From contig CM034546.1 of NCBI GenBank assembly GCA_020055645.1, positions 112,622,875 to 112,686,874 on the forward strand: a DNA stretch of 64,000 nucleotides, written 5' to 3'. The translations under genes were made by a program, and so were the position numbers. Positions 11,730-25,861 of this stretch are shown here, one piece after another. The notes under the pieces are model-generated. The model was not told the DNA's origin. It saw only the letters and a list, made by a program, of their open reading frames with translations, and did no database searches. This stretch comes from Tomocerus qinae. Taxonomy: Eukaryota > Arthropoda > Collembola > Entomobryomorpha > Tomoceridae. Numbering within the stretch: position 1 is the first letter of the stretch; every line of letters begins with the position of its first letter.

Positions 11730-14700
11730 CATCTTCTGATATTTATTTCTATTACCTGACATACCTCTGACTAAGGACATTATAGTGATCGTATATATAG
11801 TGTCATTGTTTGTCAAGTAATCTTTTAAGTACACAATCCTGTGCATGTCGGACCTAATCGATTTATGGTAGAGTAATATTTGCATTATTTCAATCATTCT
11901 CATAAACACCGTGCATTTCTATCTTTGACTCAATTTAATGGAAAGCTGACTGCATTATAGTGGGCTAAATTTTTATAAAGACTTTTGAATAAAAAAACTC
12001 TTTTGAATAAATAGACCTTAAATTCTGTGAACTGGGATCACATCGAAAGGCCCAATTCATTTAAAATGATATCATTGACATAGAAGGTGGAAAATTGAGA
12101 AACTTGAGAAACAGGCTTAGTAGTGACATCGACAAAGAAATACGGGAAAAAAATTAAGGAACGCGAGGGAGAGCTTCTGATTAAAGTAGCAGAGTGTAGA
12201 GTTTGTGGAGAGATGACAACTAAATGACAAGTATGTGTTTAAATGCGACATTTGTCTTTACTTCTCACACAAAAATTGCTAGCCATCTTTTCATTTTGAG
12301 AAACTCATGAGCAAGTCACCATTAAAAGCGATCATTCGATCACAAAGGGAATAATGTTTTTGTGCTGAGAGATGTTTATTTGCAGGTCGATCTGCTCAAA
12401 TGACAGTTTGTATTACAACCTGTTAAAAGTAGGTAACTGTGGACCCATTTCTGGTATAGAAAAAGATTTATTAAAACAGCATTATGAAACATAGTTACAC
12501 CCATACACTTTGCACTATAGATAGTGTTAACCTTCTCTTTGTCATTCAAATTCAATCGATAGTAGTCGTCTTGTTCTAGGACAAGATTTTAACCACTAAT
12601 AATAGGAAGTGATAGAAACCCATAAAGTTTTTGCTACTAACTCTTCTTACGTCTTACTCTCTAATACTAATGGTCCTTTGAAAAGTTTCAGGAGCAGTAA
12701 AATTTATAAGCTTTTTATCACTCGCTCGGTATACAGATGCTATTCAATACAATCTTAAAGTTGCTCTCCGTTCCACTCGCCAAAGCAATTAAATAGAGTC
12801 TAAAGTATGAAAAGTATTAAGTACAAGCAGAGAAGCGCAACGGAAGCAAGTTAATCTTTATAACGATATCATTTTACACATCTCTTTGACTAAACAAATA
12901 AAATCTCCTTGATCTGTAACTAACCTAACTTTTAACAACAATTTAAACCTCACAAAGAAAATTAGAAAAGTTGAAAATAAGGTTACCTATCAATTCTTAA
13001 AGATTTATGACAATGACGCTAGTTAAATTATTTATGCAGAAATATTAAATACCCTTGATTAATATTGCAGGTAAATTTGTTTCAAATAAATGATGGTACA
13101 CAAAATTATAATTGTATAATACATACAGTGTTTATGTATGAAATTGAAAATGGAATAGGCACCATTATGGAATTAAAAGTAAAAATTAATATGATCATTA
13201 TGTACGTGTATACATTAATATTTCAGCTATAGAGATAGTATTTCTAAAATTGTTGTTACAGATATTGAAGACATTAGTAGTAGGAGGTAGTGAGTGAAGA
13301 AGCAGATTGTAATCTGTGGTACAATCATTAGCAAACACAAACGAAGAATTGGGAAACGAAATGCACTGCGGAGTTCTTTTGTTGTCTTTTCCTGTCTCCA
13401 TCTGCATGGACAGGGAAGGGGATTCTAATGGAAAGAATATTTTGTTCAATCTGATCTACTGCTATAATAATATCCCGACAACAATGAGTGTATTGGATAC
13501 CTATTCAAAGTACCTCTAGGCTTGTATGAGAGTGTATGGACCAATGCTATCCTCCTTTCTGGTTCCTTCTGACCTTTTTGTTATTTTTTCATGGAAGCTG
13601 TCTAGTCGGCTTATTGTGAGGAGGACTGTTGGAAACTCTTCTTTCCACACAATATGCAGCAGTGGTAGGTATTCAATTTGATGGTCTTGCTCCGTTGCTA
13701 ATACTTTAGAAAAGCTGTAACAACTTTTCTCTCTTTATCCCTATTGATCTGCTCCTCGTAGCATGCAAGTCTCCAGTTCCAAGACGAAGAGAGAGACCTA
13801 ACGGAGCTATTGTACATATATGAATGTGGATATGCATGTGCCAGAAACGAATGACTACTCTTCGGGTAAAAGGATAAGCGAGCCACAAAGGATCACTCTA
13901 TTTCGTAAAATAACTACCATAGAAGATTTGCGTAGAAGTATCTTGGTTCCGGAGAGACTCCAGAAATATAGTACCCACTTTTTTCTTGTCTCAATCAACC
14001 ACAGGGCAACGATGCAAAATATTTATTGGTCTATCGAGAGACATTCTCCTCACGAAATATTTATTTACCCACTCTTATTCTTATTCTACATTCACGGATA
14101 TCTGAAAATTCCCTTTAAATTACAATTCACAATTCTGTTTTTGTTTCTCAAGTCTTCTACAGATAGCTACTTGTTTGACAGAGACTGAGCACGGAATACG
14201 GAAGTTGACTAGTTCGAGTGCACACAAAAATAATGTTAATCTGCAATGCTATGAATTGTTTATCGCAAAGTGGCGCCTATGGGTATCTGGTAATTCATTT
14301 ATTGCTTGCCTATTGATTGCTCTATCGTATGTCTTCGCTAATCTCAATCTCTGTCACAGGAAGAACGAAAACATATTATGGGGCTACATGGCTGCATCAA
14401 TTTTCCACACTCTTCTGGTGTGGATCTATTCTTAGGTAGTATATACAGTCACTAAATACAAGTAAATGTTACCATAAATACTACAATACTTGCTTTATCC
14501 ACAATCATCCATGCATATGCAAAGGAGACACATTCAACATTCAGCAGCACTACGTTTAATTACATAGTCAGTGCCCCAGCTTTGATAGAACATTTACTTT
14601 TGACCATTTACTACGAATCAGTAAATTTTAGAAGCAGAAAACTAACCCACTAGCCACTAATACCACTAAAATCGCCAGGCATTGGTTAGTCAAGCACTGA

Positions 14701-17340
14701 TTACCACGTAGTGAAATTAGACGAAATTGGTAGGATCCTGGCAAATAGTACATATAGGCAAAATTGAGCCAATTCGGGTAAACTCGGTCCATGTCAGGCG
14801 AAATCAGGTCAATTCATGAAAATTCGGGCGAAATAGGACCAATTCGGATGATTTCAGACCAATTCAAACAAAACTGGATGAAATCAGATGAAAATTTTTC
14901 ACTTTAGAAATGAATTACTTCAGAAAAATACCCCAAACACCAAAATTTCAAATATTTTATAGTGCAGTCAACAGTCTGATGACGATGTGTAGATGATGCT
15001 CTTAAACAGCAGTATATAAACTTTCAAAATGTAATTGATTCCTTAATATGGATCGATTCACCTGTAAACTTGCTGCTGGTTCTTTGGTAGAAATATGTAG
15101 GTAGTTAAGTTACGCTAAGTCTTTGCATAAAATAAATCGGTTGTAACTTGTAGGAAGTAGCCATAAAATGGTATTTACTTATATGAGAGTTAAAGGGAAT
15201 TGGATTGACTTGTCAACATAGTAGACTAAAATTATTGGAGGAGAAAATAGATTATCTAGAATTTGTATTAAAAGGAGGGTATGGTACCGCATGTGTTTAA
15301 AAGGATGTAATTTAGGAGGAGGTATCTTAGATGCGGTGACCATATCCATGCAGTAAATATGCAGGATAGTATATAGCTTTAGTACTTCAAGTTTAATGGG
15401 AAAGCTCGGACGAGAGGACAAGACGCGGCGGAGAAGAGAAGTGGGCTTTAGGGTATTATTATTATCCAGATCCAATAACGATGTTATAAAAGAGTGTTGT
15501 CGAATCCGCAATCTATAAGTAAACTGTGGTTTATAAGAAAGTTGATGTTGGAAATGGAATTGACAATAAGCTATAAATGAAGAGAATTGTGAATCCGTGA
15601 CAAAGACTAACAATAAAATGGAGGGTTTTGGAAAGGGCAAAGGAAGCGTGACAACCAAAAGTGTTGGTGTTGCTTTACTTTTAGGTTGGTTTGGTGCTCA
15701 AGAGGATTTCAGAGCTGAGATGAGACTTTTACTCACCAGTTCTTTACCTTACCATGTCCTTATTCGACTACTCTCGACCACTCTATTTATTTTAGCCGCA
15801 TCAAATCTGATCCTACACTACAAAAGAAAGCTGTAAAGGAGAGGAGTAATAATGAACGTGTGTCTACATATATACGTCGTATAAACTATTACAACACCGT
15901 AGTATATATGTATATAGGTAGGGGGCATTTTATGTAAAAGGCTGAACGGAGACGTAGACAAGTTCATAAGTCAGGAAAAGCATTTGTATGTACATAGTCT
16001 ACTAGGGATAGTCCGACTTTCTTTTAACCTACACGATGTGCTGCACAGTGGGTAACTCGTTTCACAATTCTGTTATTACGTAGTAAACCGTATCACACAT
16101 CCTTATCTTACACTTTAAATATGTAGCGCCGCGTGTTTAGCTCTAGTATATCTATTATAAAGTACTAATTATACGTATACATGCTGCACTTTCTTTTTCT
16201 TAAGAAGTAAAACTTTCAATCTTTATCTCTCCCTTCACACTATCTTATCTACATAGACTGAGGATGAGAGAAAACGTAATTCGGTCTTGATACTACACTT
16301 TTAGTTTACATAGTATTAGTGTAAGAATGACAAAGTTGTGTAGTGGATGGTAGAATAAAGGATATATCATCCAAGTTATGTAAAAGGTCTATAGGTATTA
16401 TTACCTGTCCAAAAGAGTCTATGTCTCTGTGGGTATATTTATGTCTATCTTTATGATATTGAGATAAAGTAGCCTGCCAATTTACTAGTAATAATAGATA
16501 GTTTAGTTTGTGAGATAGGAGTAGTCAGTGCAGTGTCTGTGGTGTCATTCTTTATCGGAGAAGGATGGATAGGATTGCTAATAAAATAGAATGCAGGCTG
16601 CTACATACTTACTGTTTAACTCAACGTAACATCCATAACATGGAATTTAAAGACGGACAAGGCTGGATAGCGGGTAAAATAAAGGAAGGCCAGATACAAC
16701 AAGCAAACAACTCTGAACTGACAAACTGACAACTGAGTAAGTGTGTAAGCAAAGCTGGGAAAGCTGAGCACGCCGACTCCCATCAAACTCGAACCAGCAA
16801 CCAGCCGAGTCAAGTGAAACGAAAGGAGATTCGGGCACTCTCTACTTAGACGATGTTCCACAAACGGCTCTTTTCCTTTTCGGCACGACGACAGGACAGG
16901 ACGGAACCTATTACTACAATACCCTGAGACTGACATGACATCCATGAGTCATACCCTTCGTTTTACAATTGTACCGTTACAGTTGACACAAAGACGAGAA
17001 AACTAATTCCAATAATATTCCCGCCGTACACTACGGCTCATTTGTCAATTTCCATGAGACTTTCATTCTGTTAGCACCATTTATTACCTTCATTCCTTGC
17101 AATATATTTGACGATACCAAGCAAATACAGAACTATACTCTTCCGCTACCAATACCACGAACACGGACTCAAGATAATAATATCAGGGTACTTGGCTATA
17201 GTTACACCAACACGCCTTGTAATTTTTATTCTTTAAGCATTCCCGGACTGTAAATACTCATTCTACTTACTCTAGGAGTTTACTGTCTCCACTTTTCTTT
17301 CCAGTTTATTGCATGCCCTTAATTTGCGTTAATAAATCCT
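11730..17340. other. intergenic stretch, no supported gene
   Basis: Open frames of 122 codons (13820-14188, +) and 159 codons (15179-15658, -) occur here but have no recognisable domains. The longer one lies where the plus strand is rich in purines (15.2-15.6 kb), which removes stop codons from the opposite strand. GC content rises around 13.5-14.4 and 16.6-17.9 kb. The diverged repeat at 14760-14890 is listed separately. Confidence 0.4.
14760..14890. repeat. diverged repeat, accaattcgg/gatgaaatcag type
   Basis: About 130 bp of imperfect tandem motifs of roughly 12-20 bp (aattcggg, gaaatcagg, ccaattc). The segment 14837-14866 matches the reverse complement of 571-600 at 26 of 30 positions. 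The element is therefore related to the repeat near the left edge, in opposite orientation. Confidence 0.7.
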
Positions 17341-17345
17341 TCCAG

Positions 17346-17724
17346 CACGTACCGACATAGAAAACGCAGTGTTCCTTCTTCTCTTCTGGGAATTGCACTT
17401 CGCGAAAGGTAAGCTTTTACCATTATTATTGTATTACTTTGTGATCTCAGTTTTAAAAGTAACTCGTAGACAGAGTGAAAGCGTTGACATCCTTCTGTGG
17501 ACTAAGTTTATTATCAGTAAAAAAATTCTCACTCTGTTCACAGGATAAGAAGAGTTGGAATCAGAGATTGGCAGTGTAAAAGTCCAAGTCAACCGACAGC
17601 AACTGAGAATTATCGTTGTGATGTGAATCTGCCCACTCATTTGCTCCAGGAACACAACACAAACAATCCATCTGCTGAACAGAACACGTTTTCATCATTT
17701 CACGTTGTGGTGTCGTGCCGTGGG
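17346..17724 (+). other. possible pair of internal exons, unidentified
   Basis: Two segments look like exons. The first, 17346-17408, follows tccttccag and ends at gtaagc. The second, 17544-17724, follows ctctgttcacag and ends at gtaagt. The first is open in one frame and ends in phase 2, and the second is open for its whole 181 bp in the frame that phase 2 requires, giving 80 joined residues with four Cys and no stop (Trp-Gln-Cys-Lys-Ser-Pro, later Tyr-Arg-Cys-Asp, then Val-Ser-Cys-Arg-Gly). I could not find a convincing first exon. A phase-0 continuation at 17789 after tttgcag ends after five residues. It may be part of a gene with distant exons, an untranslated exon set, or chance. Confidence 0.22.
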
Positions 17725-18254
17725 GTAAGTCAACTTTCTCTTTATCTATCTAATCCGTATACTTGTAACTCCCAAGTTTGTTTTGCAGCACAGTCAAAAC
17801 CTATAAAGGCATGTCCTCTTTTGTCCTTTTCTTTTGTTTGCTCGTCCCCGACTCCTTTCTTTCTGCCACTCAGTATCATTCGATCTACATATTATTTGAT
17901 TTATTAATCTCCCTCTAGGCTTGTTGACGACAAAAGAGACCGTTCCCGTTTTTTCAGCTTTGGTAAACAGAAATATTAATTCACGAAATGCATTTCACAT
18001 CCTCCCTTTTGACATGCTGCTTTTCCATTTATTTTTTACTGTTCATATTATGTCCTTTGGGTAATTGCTACTATACCATTGCTGTAACTAGGTAGGCACA
18101 CAGTATACCAAATAATATTTGTGCACTATAGATATAATGTAGGGTGAATTTGAACTTTCACTTTTCATGCACTAAAGCATTTAAGACTTTCCTGTTATCA
18201 CTGTCACCAACACGTGATTTTTGTTTCAGGAAGCTGTTTTAGTGTCTTTGGTAT

Positions 18255-18370
18255 GGTGAAAGTTTTTCTTTTACACGGTGAAAGTTTTTCTTTTACACGG
18301 TGAAAGTTTTTCTTTTACACGGTGAAAGTTTTTCTTTTACACGGTGAAAGTTTTTCTCTTACAAGGCGAA
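18255..18370. repeat. 22-bp tandem array, five copies
   Basis: Five head-to-tail 22-bp units (18255-18276, 18277-18298, 18299-18320, 18321-18342, 18343-18364) start ggtgaaagttttt and end cttttacac, followed by a partial sixth that decays after ggcgaaagt. The first four are identical and the fifth has changes near its end (ctcttacaa). Near-identity indicates recent expansion. Confidence 0.97.
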
Positions 18371-21300
18371 AGTCGTGTACCTAAAATAGCATGTACTTTG
18401 CGTTAGTACCTATGTTTATTGATTGCTTTGTCCCATTCCTAAATCTCCACTTTCTCTTTGCATAAAATTTTCAATTTTAACAGAAAATTGAATATTACTG
18501 AATCCAAATCAGAAATGAGCCTGATAAAATTTCAAGAAATAGAAAGTGATGAAAGAAAATCAACAAAACCGTGTCCCGAAATCTAGCATTATATCTCCAT
18601 TTTATTCATTCAATATAATATGCATTAATAAATATGTCATAAACAGACCATAACAAGTAACACGCTTTTCCATTTAAGGTAAAACAATTATTTCGAAACT
18701 TCACAAGCCTTAACACAGGGGAATACATTTAGCTGTTGAGTAATGAAGTAATTCAACAACAAAATTGGTTGTCTAATTGTTTAGATTTCTATCCAGATCG
18801 ATAAGTAAGTTATATAGGAAAGAGATCTAAATGGAAAGGAAACCGAACATGGATTGTAAACATTTGACTAAAAAGCTCTTCTGCTAATGACTTCCGGAAT
18901 ATAATGGCAATCAAATAATAATGTGTATATAGCATACATTTGATTAAAATAGTTATGCAGTAGTTTCAATATCATGTTCACGTTTTGCATATGATTTATT
19001 CTCCAATAACCTAGGCCATTGACAAAGTTAACTCTGACGATGACTTAGGGCCAAACTTTATTAATTGCATCTTGTTTTCGTAAGCATTATGTACAGACAT
19101 ATATATGTACCGTGTTCTGTCAAAAAAGTAATTTAGTACTAGAGTACTTTGTAGAAAACGCCTTCAAATGTTTTCCTCTGAGCAATTCTTTCATCTCTGT
19201 ATATATACTCGAAACTATTTTATGTACTTGCATGTCACTCAAAGGTGCTGCTGTTTCTGTATGATTTGCCTTTAGCAACTTAGGTATAAGTGGTTTTATT
19301 GCTTTGAAACTTTCTGGGGTGAGAGGCTCCCTGAAGTTGTTATTTTATTAAGACCGATGTTAGGCCGTGTACTTTTAAAACAGGATCTATTCGTCAACGT
19401 AAATATCTGATAGTCACGTACAGACACTTTCACGATTCAAGATATCCATACGTTTCCTCCAGATTTGAATGCATACTATATAGAACTAGAAATATACATC
19501 TGTAGGTAAAGTGTAAATTAGCATCTCTGTAGTAAATAATACGGAGGCTCCAGAGAACAATATTGCCTAACAGGCATTCTTGGTTGGCACTGTTATTGAG
19601 TTTTTGGTACATATCACAAATAAACAAGTTCTACGTGTTTCTTGTGGAGTACTTTCTCTTAGAATAATTATTGTGCTGCCTAAAGTTATGTTCGCAGCGG
19701 TTTGATAACAGAAAATATAAAACTATGTTAGTGGAACTGCGTGAATTTAACTGGCTTCGAACAGCTTGTCGTAACAACATTGTTGTATTTTATATTAAAT
19801 TCAAAAAAGTTGTTTCGCTGTTCTAGACAGCCAGTCTTGGCACTCGTTGCTGAATTCACAGATTTGTAGTGGACTTCAGGGAATCATTTTGATGAGAGTC
19901 GTGGAACATTCATGAGCCTGTAAGGCATGACTCTACTGGGACATTGGTTATCATGTCACATAGCTTAGGTACTATATACCTAGTTTATACCTATATAAGA
20001 ATATATTTACATGGGAAAAGTACAGATAGTCAGGTAAGCAATAGGGAGAGAATTCGGGAGATTTTATGGAAAGCACTGTGATAGAAAACGTCATTAGAAG
20101 AAATTACTATTACCGAACCGTAAGGGAGAAAATTCTCATCCAGTCGAATGAGAATCGGATTCGGGAGTTGCGGAAAGGCAGACAGTCAGGTCTATGCATT
20201 TGAGATCCAACTGGAACTCGACGCTTAAAACAAGAACAAGGTTCAAGTATTCTTTAAGGCTGTTTTTGAGGTACGTGCAGGACCATTTATGCTCCTTCAA
20301 TGCGCACTGTTTTCGTCAGCACTCTTCAAGTCGCAAACTTTATTAGTGTTCATTTCGTGCCAAGGATTTTAGCGATATTGTAATGCTTTTTTCCTTGGAC
20401 CACGAACTCTACCTACACAATCTGTTTACTGTCAATTGCAATTATGTAATTAACTCTTTGGAGATTTCAGTTTAGTTAACAGTTAGAACTTTTCCTACTG
20501 CTCCTGATAAGTATATCAAACGGAAAATTAATTAAGTTATGTAAGGCAAAGTGCAACTAACAAAACACATTTCACTGACTATATACACATAGTGCAATGC
20601 ATACATATTATACAATAGTAGTAATGCCTAGTATTAGATATCTGATGTGTTGTGTCTAAGTAAACAGCTTCGTCGCTTTTACAGTTTTTGTAGGCACGTT
20701 CTTGAAAACCTTTTCAACTATACGATTTGCCTAATTAAGTATTAAGTTGACTGGATGAATTTTCGTTAACGTAACTAGAATGACGGTAAATTGACTTTAG
20801 GAACCCGAAGTCGTGTCCTGTCTGCTTCTAAAGATAACATGGTAAATAAATCTCGGAGAAAGTTTTCGAAATGATTAGGGAAGTTGCGTCGTCTTTATAA
20901 GGAATAGTATACCTCTTTGTATTAAGTTTTCGAATAGAATTACACAGAATAAGAACAGTGCCATTCTAGAGAAGTACCCCAACAATGGTATATACTTCTG
21001 TAAGGTACATTAGTGTACAGTTAAGGCTTAATATAAACTATGAATTATAATCAATAATGTTCTTTACCTCGTGTTATCTAATAGTTTAATATGGATTCTT
21101 ATAATAGGCATAAATAATTCAAACAGCCTACAATAGTAGCATCACGTAGTACCTGCAACTTGGTTTAAGTGTTTTAAGCCACCCCATTACTGTACAAGGA
21201 ATTTCAATTGTCAACTTATGACCTTCTACTAACTCATACCATGTTTTGCTGTTGACGAGTGGCACTATCATAAAATGATAATAGTTGGTAACCCAATAAC

Positions 21301-24300
21301 TCTAACCATTGTGAGTACACAGAAGAGATTGTGTATATTTAGACCTATATATACAAATGGCAGATACGTTATTTACACGCTGAAGGCTAATCGAAATCGA
21401 TACACGTTTGAAATTAAGTTAGAAAATTAAGGATAATTATGTAGAAGACTTCATCTACAATATAATTACATAGTTTTAAATAAACTTTTTAAAATAAACT
21501 GATCGGACTTAAATTATTGAAATTTTCTTGTAACAAATATTCAGTAACAACAAACAACTTGTTACTGACTAATGACTGTTTAATTGTCTCGCAATCAATA
21601 TTGTTTTTCTCTTAAGATTTGCCTGATACTATTAAATGGATATAATTTGTTTTCCAACTGCATCATAACGTTACGGCTGTACGGCTCTAACATTATCCGG
21701 TTGTTGTACCATTGGAAAACTATTTAACAGATTGAGACTATGCACACAGTACTTAAATCGAAATCAATACTTCTCTAGGGATCACTTCCATATCGAGAAT
21801 TAGACAACAATAGCAGTACCCCTTATACCAAGATATATGATATGGTAAATACATGTTTTGAAATTAGTTCGTTCGTTCGAAAGTAGTTAGGAATTGTAAA
21901 CAACTAGGTACACTGTTTTTGTTTTCAGAGCAGAGGTATTGTTCCATAAAACAATGCTACATACGCCATCCCTTGTCATACTAATTACCGAGAAAGGGTC
22001 TACAAAAATGTTTCATAATAAATTAAAGAAGTCTTTTGCAAATGAGTCAAAAAATAGGGGACATTATTATAGGAATGAACTTCAAAGTTCTTTTTTGATT
22101 CTTATGAATTGTGCCACGGAGAGTAAAGATAAGTAAAAGTCTAAATTATACTTTCACGCTTCCGACTTTGTAAATTGTATTATGGTAAAGCGAAGGACGA
22201 GGTGGAGTTGGTACTTTACCTAATTACTACTGTGAATAGTGCTTACATTTCGGTTGAATAACGAACACTGTCTTCGAAATTACAAAGTATACAAAATGCG
22301 GACATGTCACACGGAATTTTCATGATATTGCAACAGTTCCGATGGGAAAAACTGTTGTCATTTCTTCCGCGGGTTTAGTAAGTAAGAGTGAAAGTCGGGG
22401 TATTTAGGAGAGAAAGTAAGAGAAAGAATTTCATTCTCTGATGCAGACTCTTCTAACCGAAATTAGTCTTCATGCATATCTAGTGGCTTAGCTCAAAATG
22501 TAAAACGTTGTCTCTGTGTGCGCCAAAAGATAAGCGAATCCAAATCCAAAGCCGAGGCAAACAGCCAAAGGCGGCCAATTTATGTGAAATTTATTAGCAC
22601 CCAGCCTCATGCAAAACCATTAGTTGAATTCATTAAAACGTCTCTCTCTCTTTCGTCTCTTCAATTTAGTTTCCTCTCTTCTAGGCACTGTTGCGAATTA
22701 ATTTTATTACAGAACAAGTGTACTATTATTATTTATACGGCCCTGTCATCATATGTGAACTCTTCATTTCATTTTACAAAACGGCATAATATTACCAGTT
22801 GAACAGTATATCTTCACATAGGCGACAATACATACCTAATAGATGTTCAAAGATAACACATGGCACATCCTATCTTGAAGCACTTATTACCTGTATAACT
22901 ATATCGGCATTCTCCATCATGTTTGTTACCTTACCTAAAGGTGATTACTACCTAGTATGCATATTGTTAATAAAATATTATGATAATTCCCGTAATTATT
23001 CCGTCATTAGGCAGCTTTAACCACTGCACTGTTTTTGATACTTTATACTAAAGTTTGTTCGTTTGTCTTAGTTATTAATCCAACACGAGATACTCTAATT
23101 CCATTGCGTATAGATGATTAGTACAAGTACCTTCAGAGATATCGATACCCGAATGAATTTATGCACGGCACGAGGCACGTATTACTTAATGTATCCATTA
23201 TAATGAGGTAATTGATACACGCGTATTACTTTCTATATTTCTATTAGCCTTGAAGACTTGAAGGTAGTAATTCAAAATTATCTGAAGGGCAAAATTGTTT
23301 TAAGCACATGTGTTGAAATTGATGTTTTTGTTATTAGAATAGCAATTTTAGTTGTCTTTTTAATAGTTCTACCTTTCCTTGGTCAAACCTGTTAAAACAA
23401 TATTGCTTTTATAGGGTATAAAATAATGTTGCATAAGAATGTAGCTTTCCATATAGTTTTGATAGTACGTACACGTGGAGCATTTATTACACGCATTTAC
23501 ATAACTGCCTACTTAGGTAAATGTATAGCTCTTTGCACTTTTGTCTAAAAGCTCGCATTGCTACTGATGCCAATGTTGCCACTGTAGTAGTAATTAGTGT
23601 TGGCATATAAACTTATGGTATATCGAATGGTCTAGTATAAATGATAGTGATGCTATGTTGAATTATATGGAAGTATTCGAAGTATGCATTGTAAAATAGC
23701 TCTAACTCTGTTCATGTAAATGTTATTTGTAATAAAAAGGAAAGACAAAGATAATAAGAAGTAAAAGTAATGAGTTTTGGTGAGTAGTAATGATTAAAAG
23801 TCGAGGTTGTATTCTGAATGTGAGGAGTGGGATGAACTTCTTTCTCAGTCAAATTGGAATAGGTACATGAAAAGACTGGAGATTGGAGCAGTAAAAAAGT
23901 ATGTCTACTGTGGACACAGCTTTTCACTTTCATTGTTCTATCGGGTCGATAAAAAGTAAAGAGGTTCTAGAGTTTCGAGTGAAACGATGGCTATGGCATT
24001 TCGTCAGAATTCAGAATACAACTTCAAATTAATAGTTTGGGAGAAATTGAGTTAATTGTTTCTTTCTTTTCTACGAAAAGTAGGTAAAAAGGCTTTAGCA
24101 TGGGGATTGTTTTCTACTACTCAGGCCAGTTGAATAACTCCATTCTATTCAGGGTATGTCAGTATGAGTTATCCTCTAGGAATAACTATTGCTACTACTT
24201 ATTTAGTATCTTTGCATACCATATCTAACTACAACAGACAAACTTTAGATTCTATCTAAACCATATAAAATGACTCTGACCATTTGTTCTTCTGAATAGT

Positions 24301-25800
24301 TAAGACAGTCTTTGAAGAGTTGGATAGTATTTTATGAATAGAATTTTTTGCACAAAAGTATATATTCAGCCTCCAGCGGATTTTCTTCCATTTCCCAAAA
24401 GACGCATGAAACTGTCTAATGAAATCGCAGTCTATTGAACCTGTTCTTTTATTCTATATTTAATAACATTGATATCCTTGTTTTTTGAGAGCACTTATGC
24501 AACTGTTCAAGTAGCTACTTACTTTAAGAGTACATAAGTGCTGCGGAGAAAATTAATCACGTATAAGTGCATAGTAAATGCTTAAGTGCCAAATCATATT
24601 ATACTGTAACATCCATAGCCAAAGTATAATATAGGTAATAACTAATCAACTTTAGTTGTTTACTTATGTAACCGATAATCTTGACCTATGGCAATTCTGT
24701 AATAATTATCAATTACAACATTTTATGATTCTCCCAGGACTTGTTTTCGACTAAATATAAAATGAATATTGATTTTGCAATAATCGATTGTTCATTGTTC
24801 TATGTATAAACAGAATTACTAGGTTTGATGCAAAAGTCTTATCTATTTCTGCTAGAGTGAGTTTTCATATGCTAACTAATAATTGTGAGAAATAACTATC
24901 TAATCTCCTCCTGTTTATCTGAGAAACTATGAAAGACAACAAGAAGTTTTCAACGTAATGTGATTAGGTTGCAGAGGAAATTTCTTTCCTTAGACAGAAG
25001 AAGTATATGTGCTATCAAAATCGATTTCTCGTGGAGCATTCTGCAAAAAATCACTTCCGACTACAACGATCCCTTCTTTCTTTCGCAACCAGCTTTCTTT
25101 AATCCTTTTATGACTACTTATCTATACATCTTTTGTACGCGTACCTAAACAGACCTACCTATACGCTTATTTATAGCCATTCTAGGCTTAATTTTTCATT
25201 TTGTGCATTCATTCTCCAAAACTTCTTGAATAATAAGTCTACAGTAGCATCTGCACATTCAAGCAAATTAATTCGTTACATTTGGGATTTATCAAACTTT
25301 TTATACGATACCGAATTCACTTTTATTCAGAAGTTTTGAAGACGGATTTGTAAGAAATTGAATCTATTACAGAAAATGTCCCACGCTTTATTTGGGGAGA
25401 TTGTATTTTTATTGTGTCTTGATAAAAGTGTATCGTATTGGAAGTCAGCTCAACAATATCAGGTACATCCTTTATTTGTCACAGAGAATGAAAGATACAT
25501 AAATCAATTTCTACCAATCCTGACTGCTTTTCTGCCTACCTTTTGCATTATTTGGGGAAAGTAATCTAGAGACATATCGTTCTTGCACAAATACATACGT
25601 TGACTTTAGGGAATTGGGTGCAATAATTATCTATAAATAAAATGCTGACGTATATACGTTGCTTATGTGCGATTTCCTTTATATTATGTAAAAGAAGAAA
25701 GGTTTCGCATTAGCGTAACGTTTGATTCAGGAACAACAAAGCCGCAAAGAACTACGAGTGCTGTTCTGTATTGTAGTGAAAACACCATTTCTGTTCTTTT
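18371..25800. other. gene-free intergenic stretch
   Basis: I see no supportable gene, RNA or repeat. The one notable item is an open frame of more than 94 codons around 22518-22802 (+) in a locally GC-richer patch (22510-22620). It has no recognisable domain and ends in low-complexity Ser/Leu-rich sequence from a pyrimidine tract. Confidence 0.4.
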
Positions 25801-25801
25801 C

Positions 25802-25807
25802 TTTATT
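25802..25807 (-). terminator. AATAAA polyadenylation signal (minus strand)
   Basis: TTTATT on the plus strand, 54 bp beyond the stop of the small minus-strand frame at 25862-26107. Confidence 0.35.
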
Positions 25808-25861
25808 CAATACTTCACAAAGAAGATGAGTAGACAAAATGAAGAATGCTCTTCAATTTCC

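Noticed and set aside
13820-14188. 122-codon open frame on plus, overlapped by minus-strand frames
   Set aside because: The second half is a Phe/Leu/Ile-rich stretch typical of AT-rich chance frames. There is no family resemblance and no matching splice sites or polyadenylation signal.
15179-15658. 159-codon open frame on the minus strand, longest without assignment
   Set aside because: It lies opposite a purine-rich plus strand, which by itself removes stop codons. The peptide is rich in Leu, Pro, Phe and Tyr without domains, and no splice or promoter context supports it.
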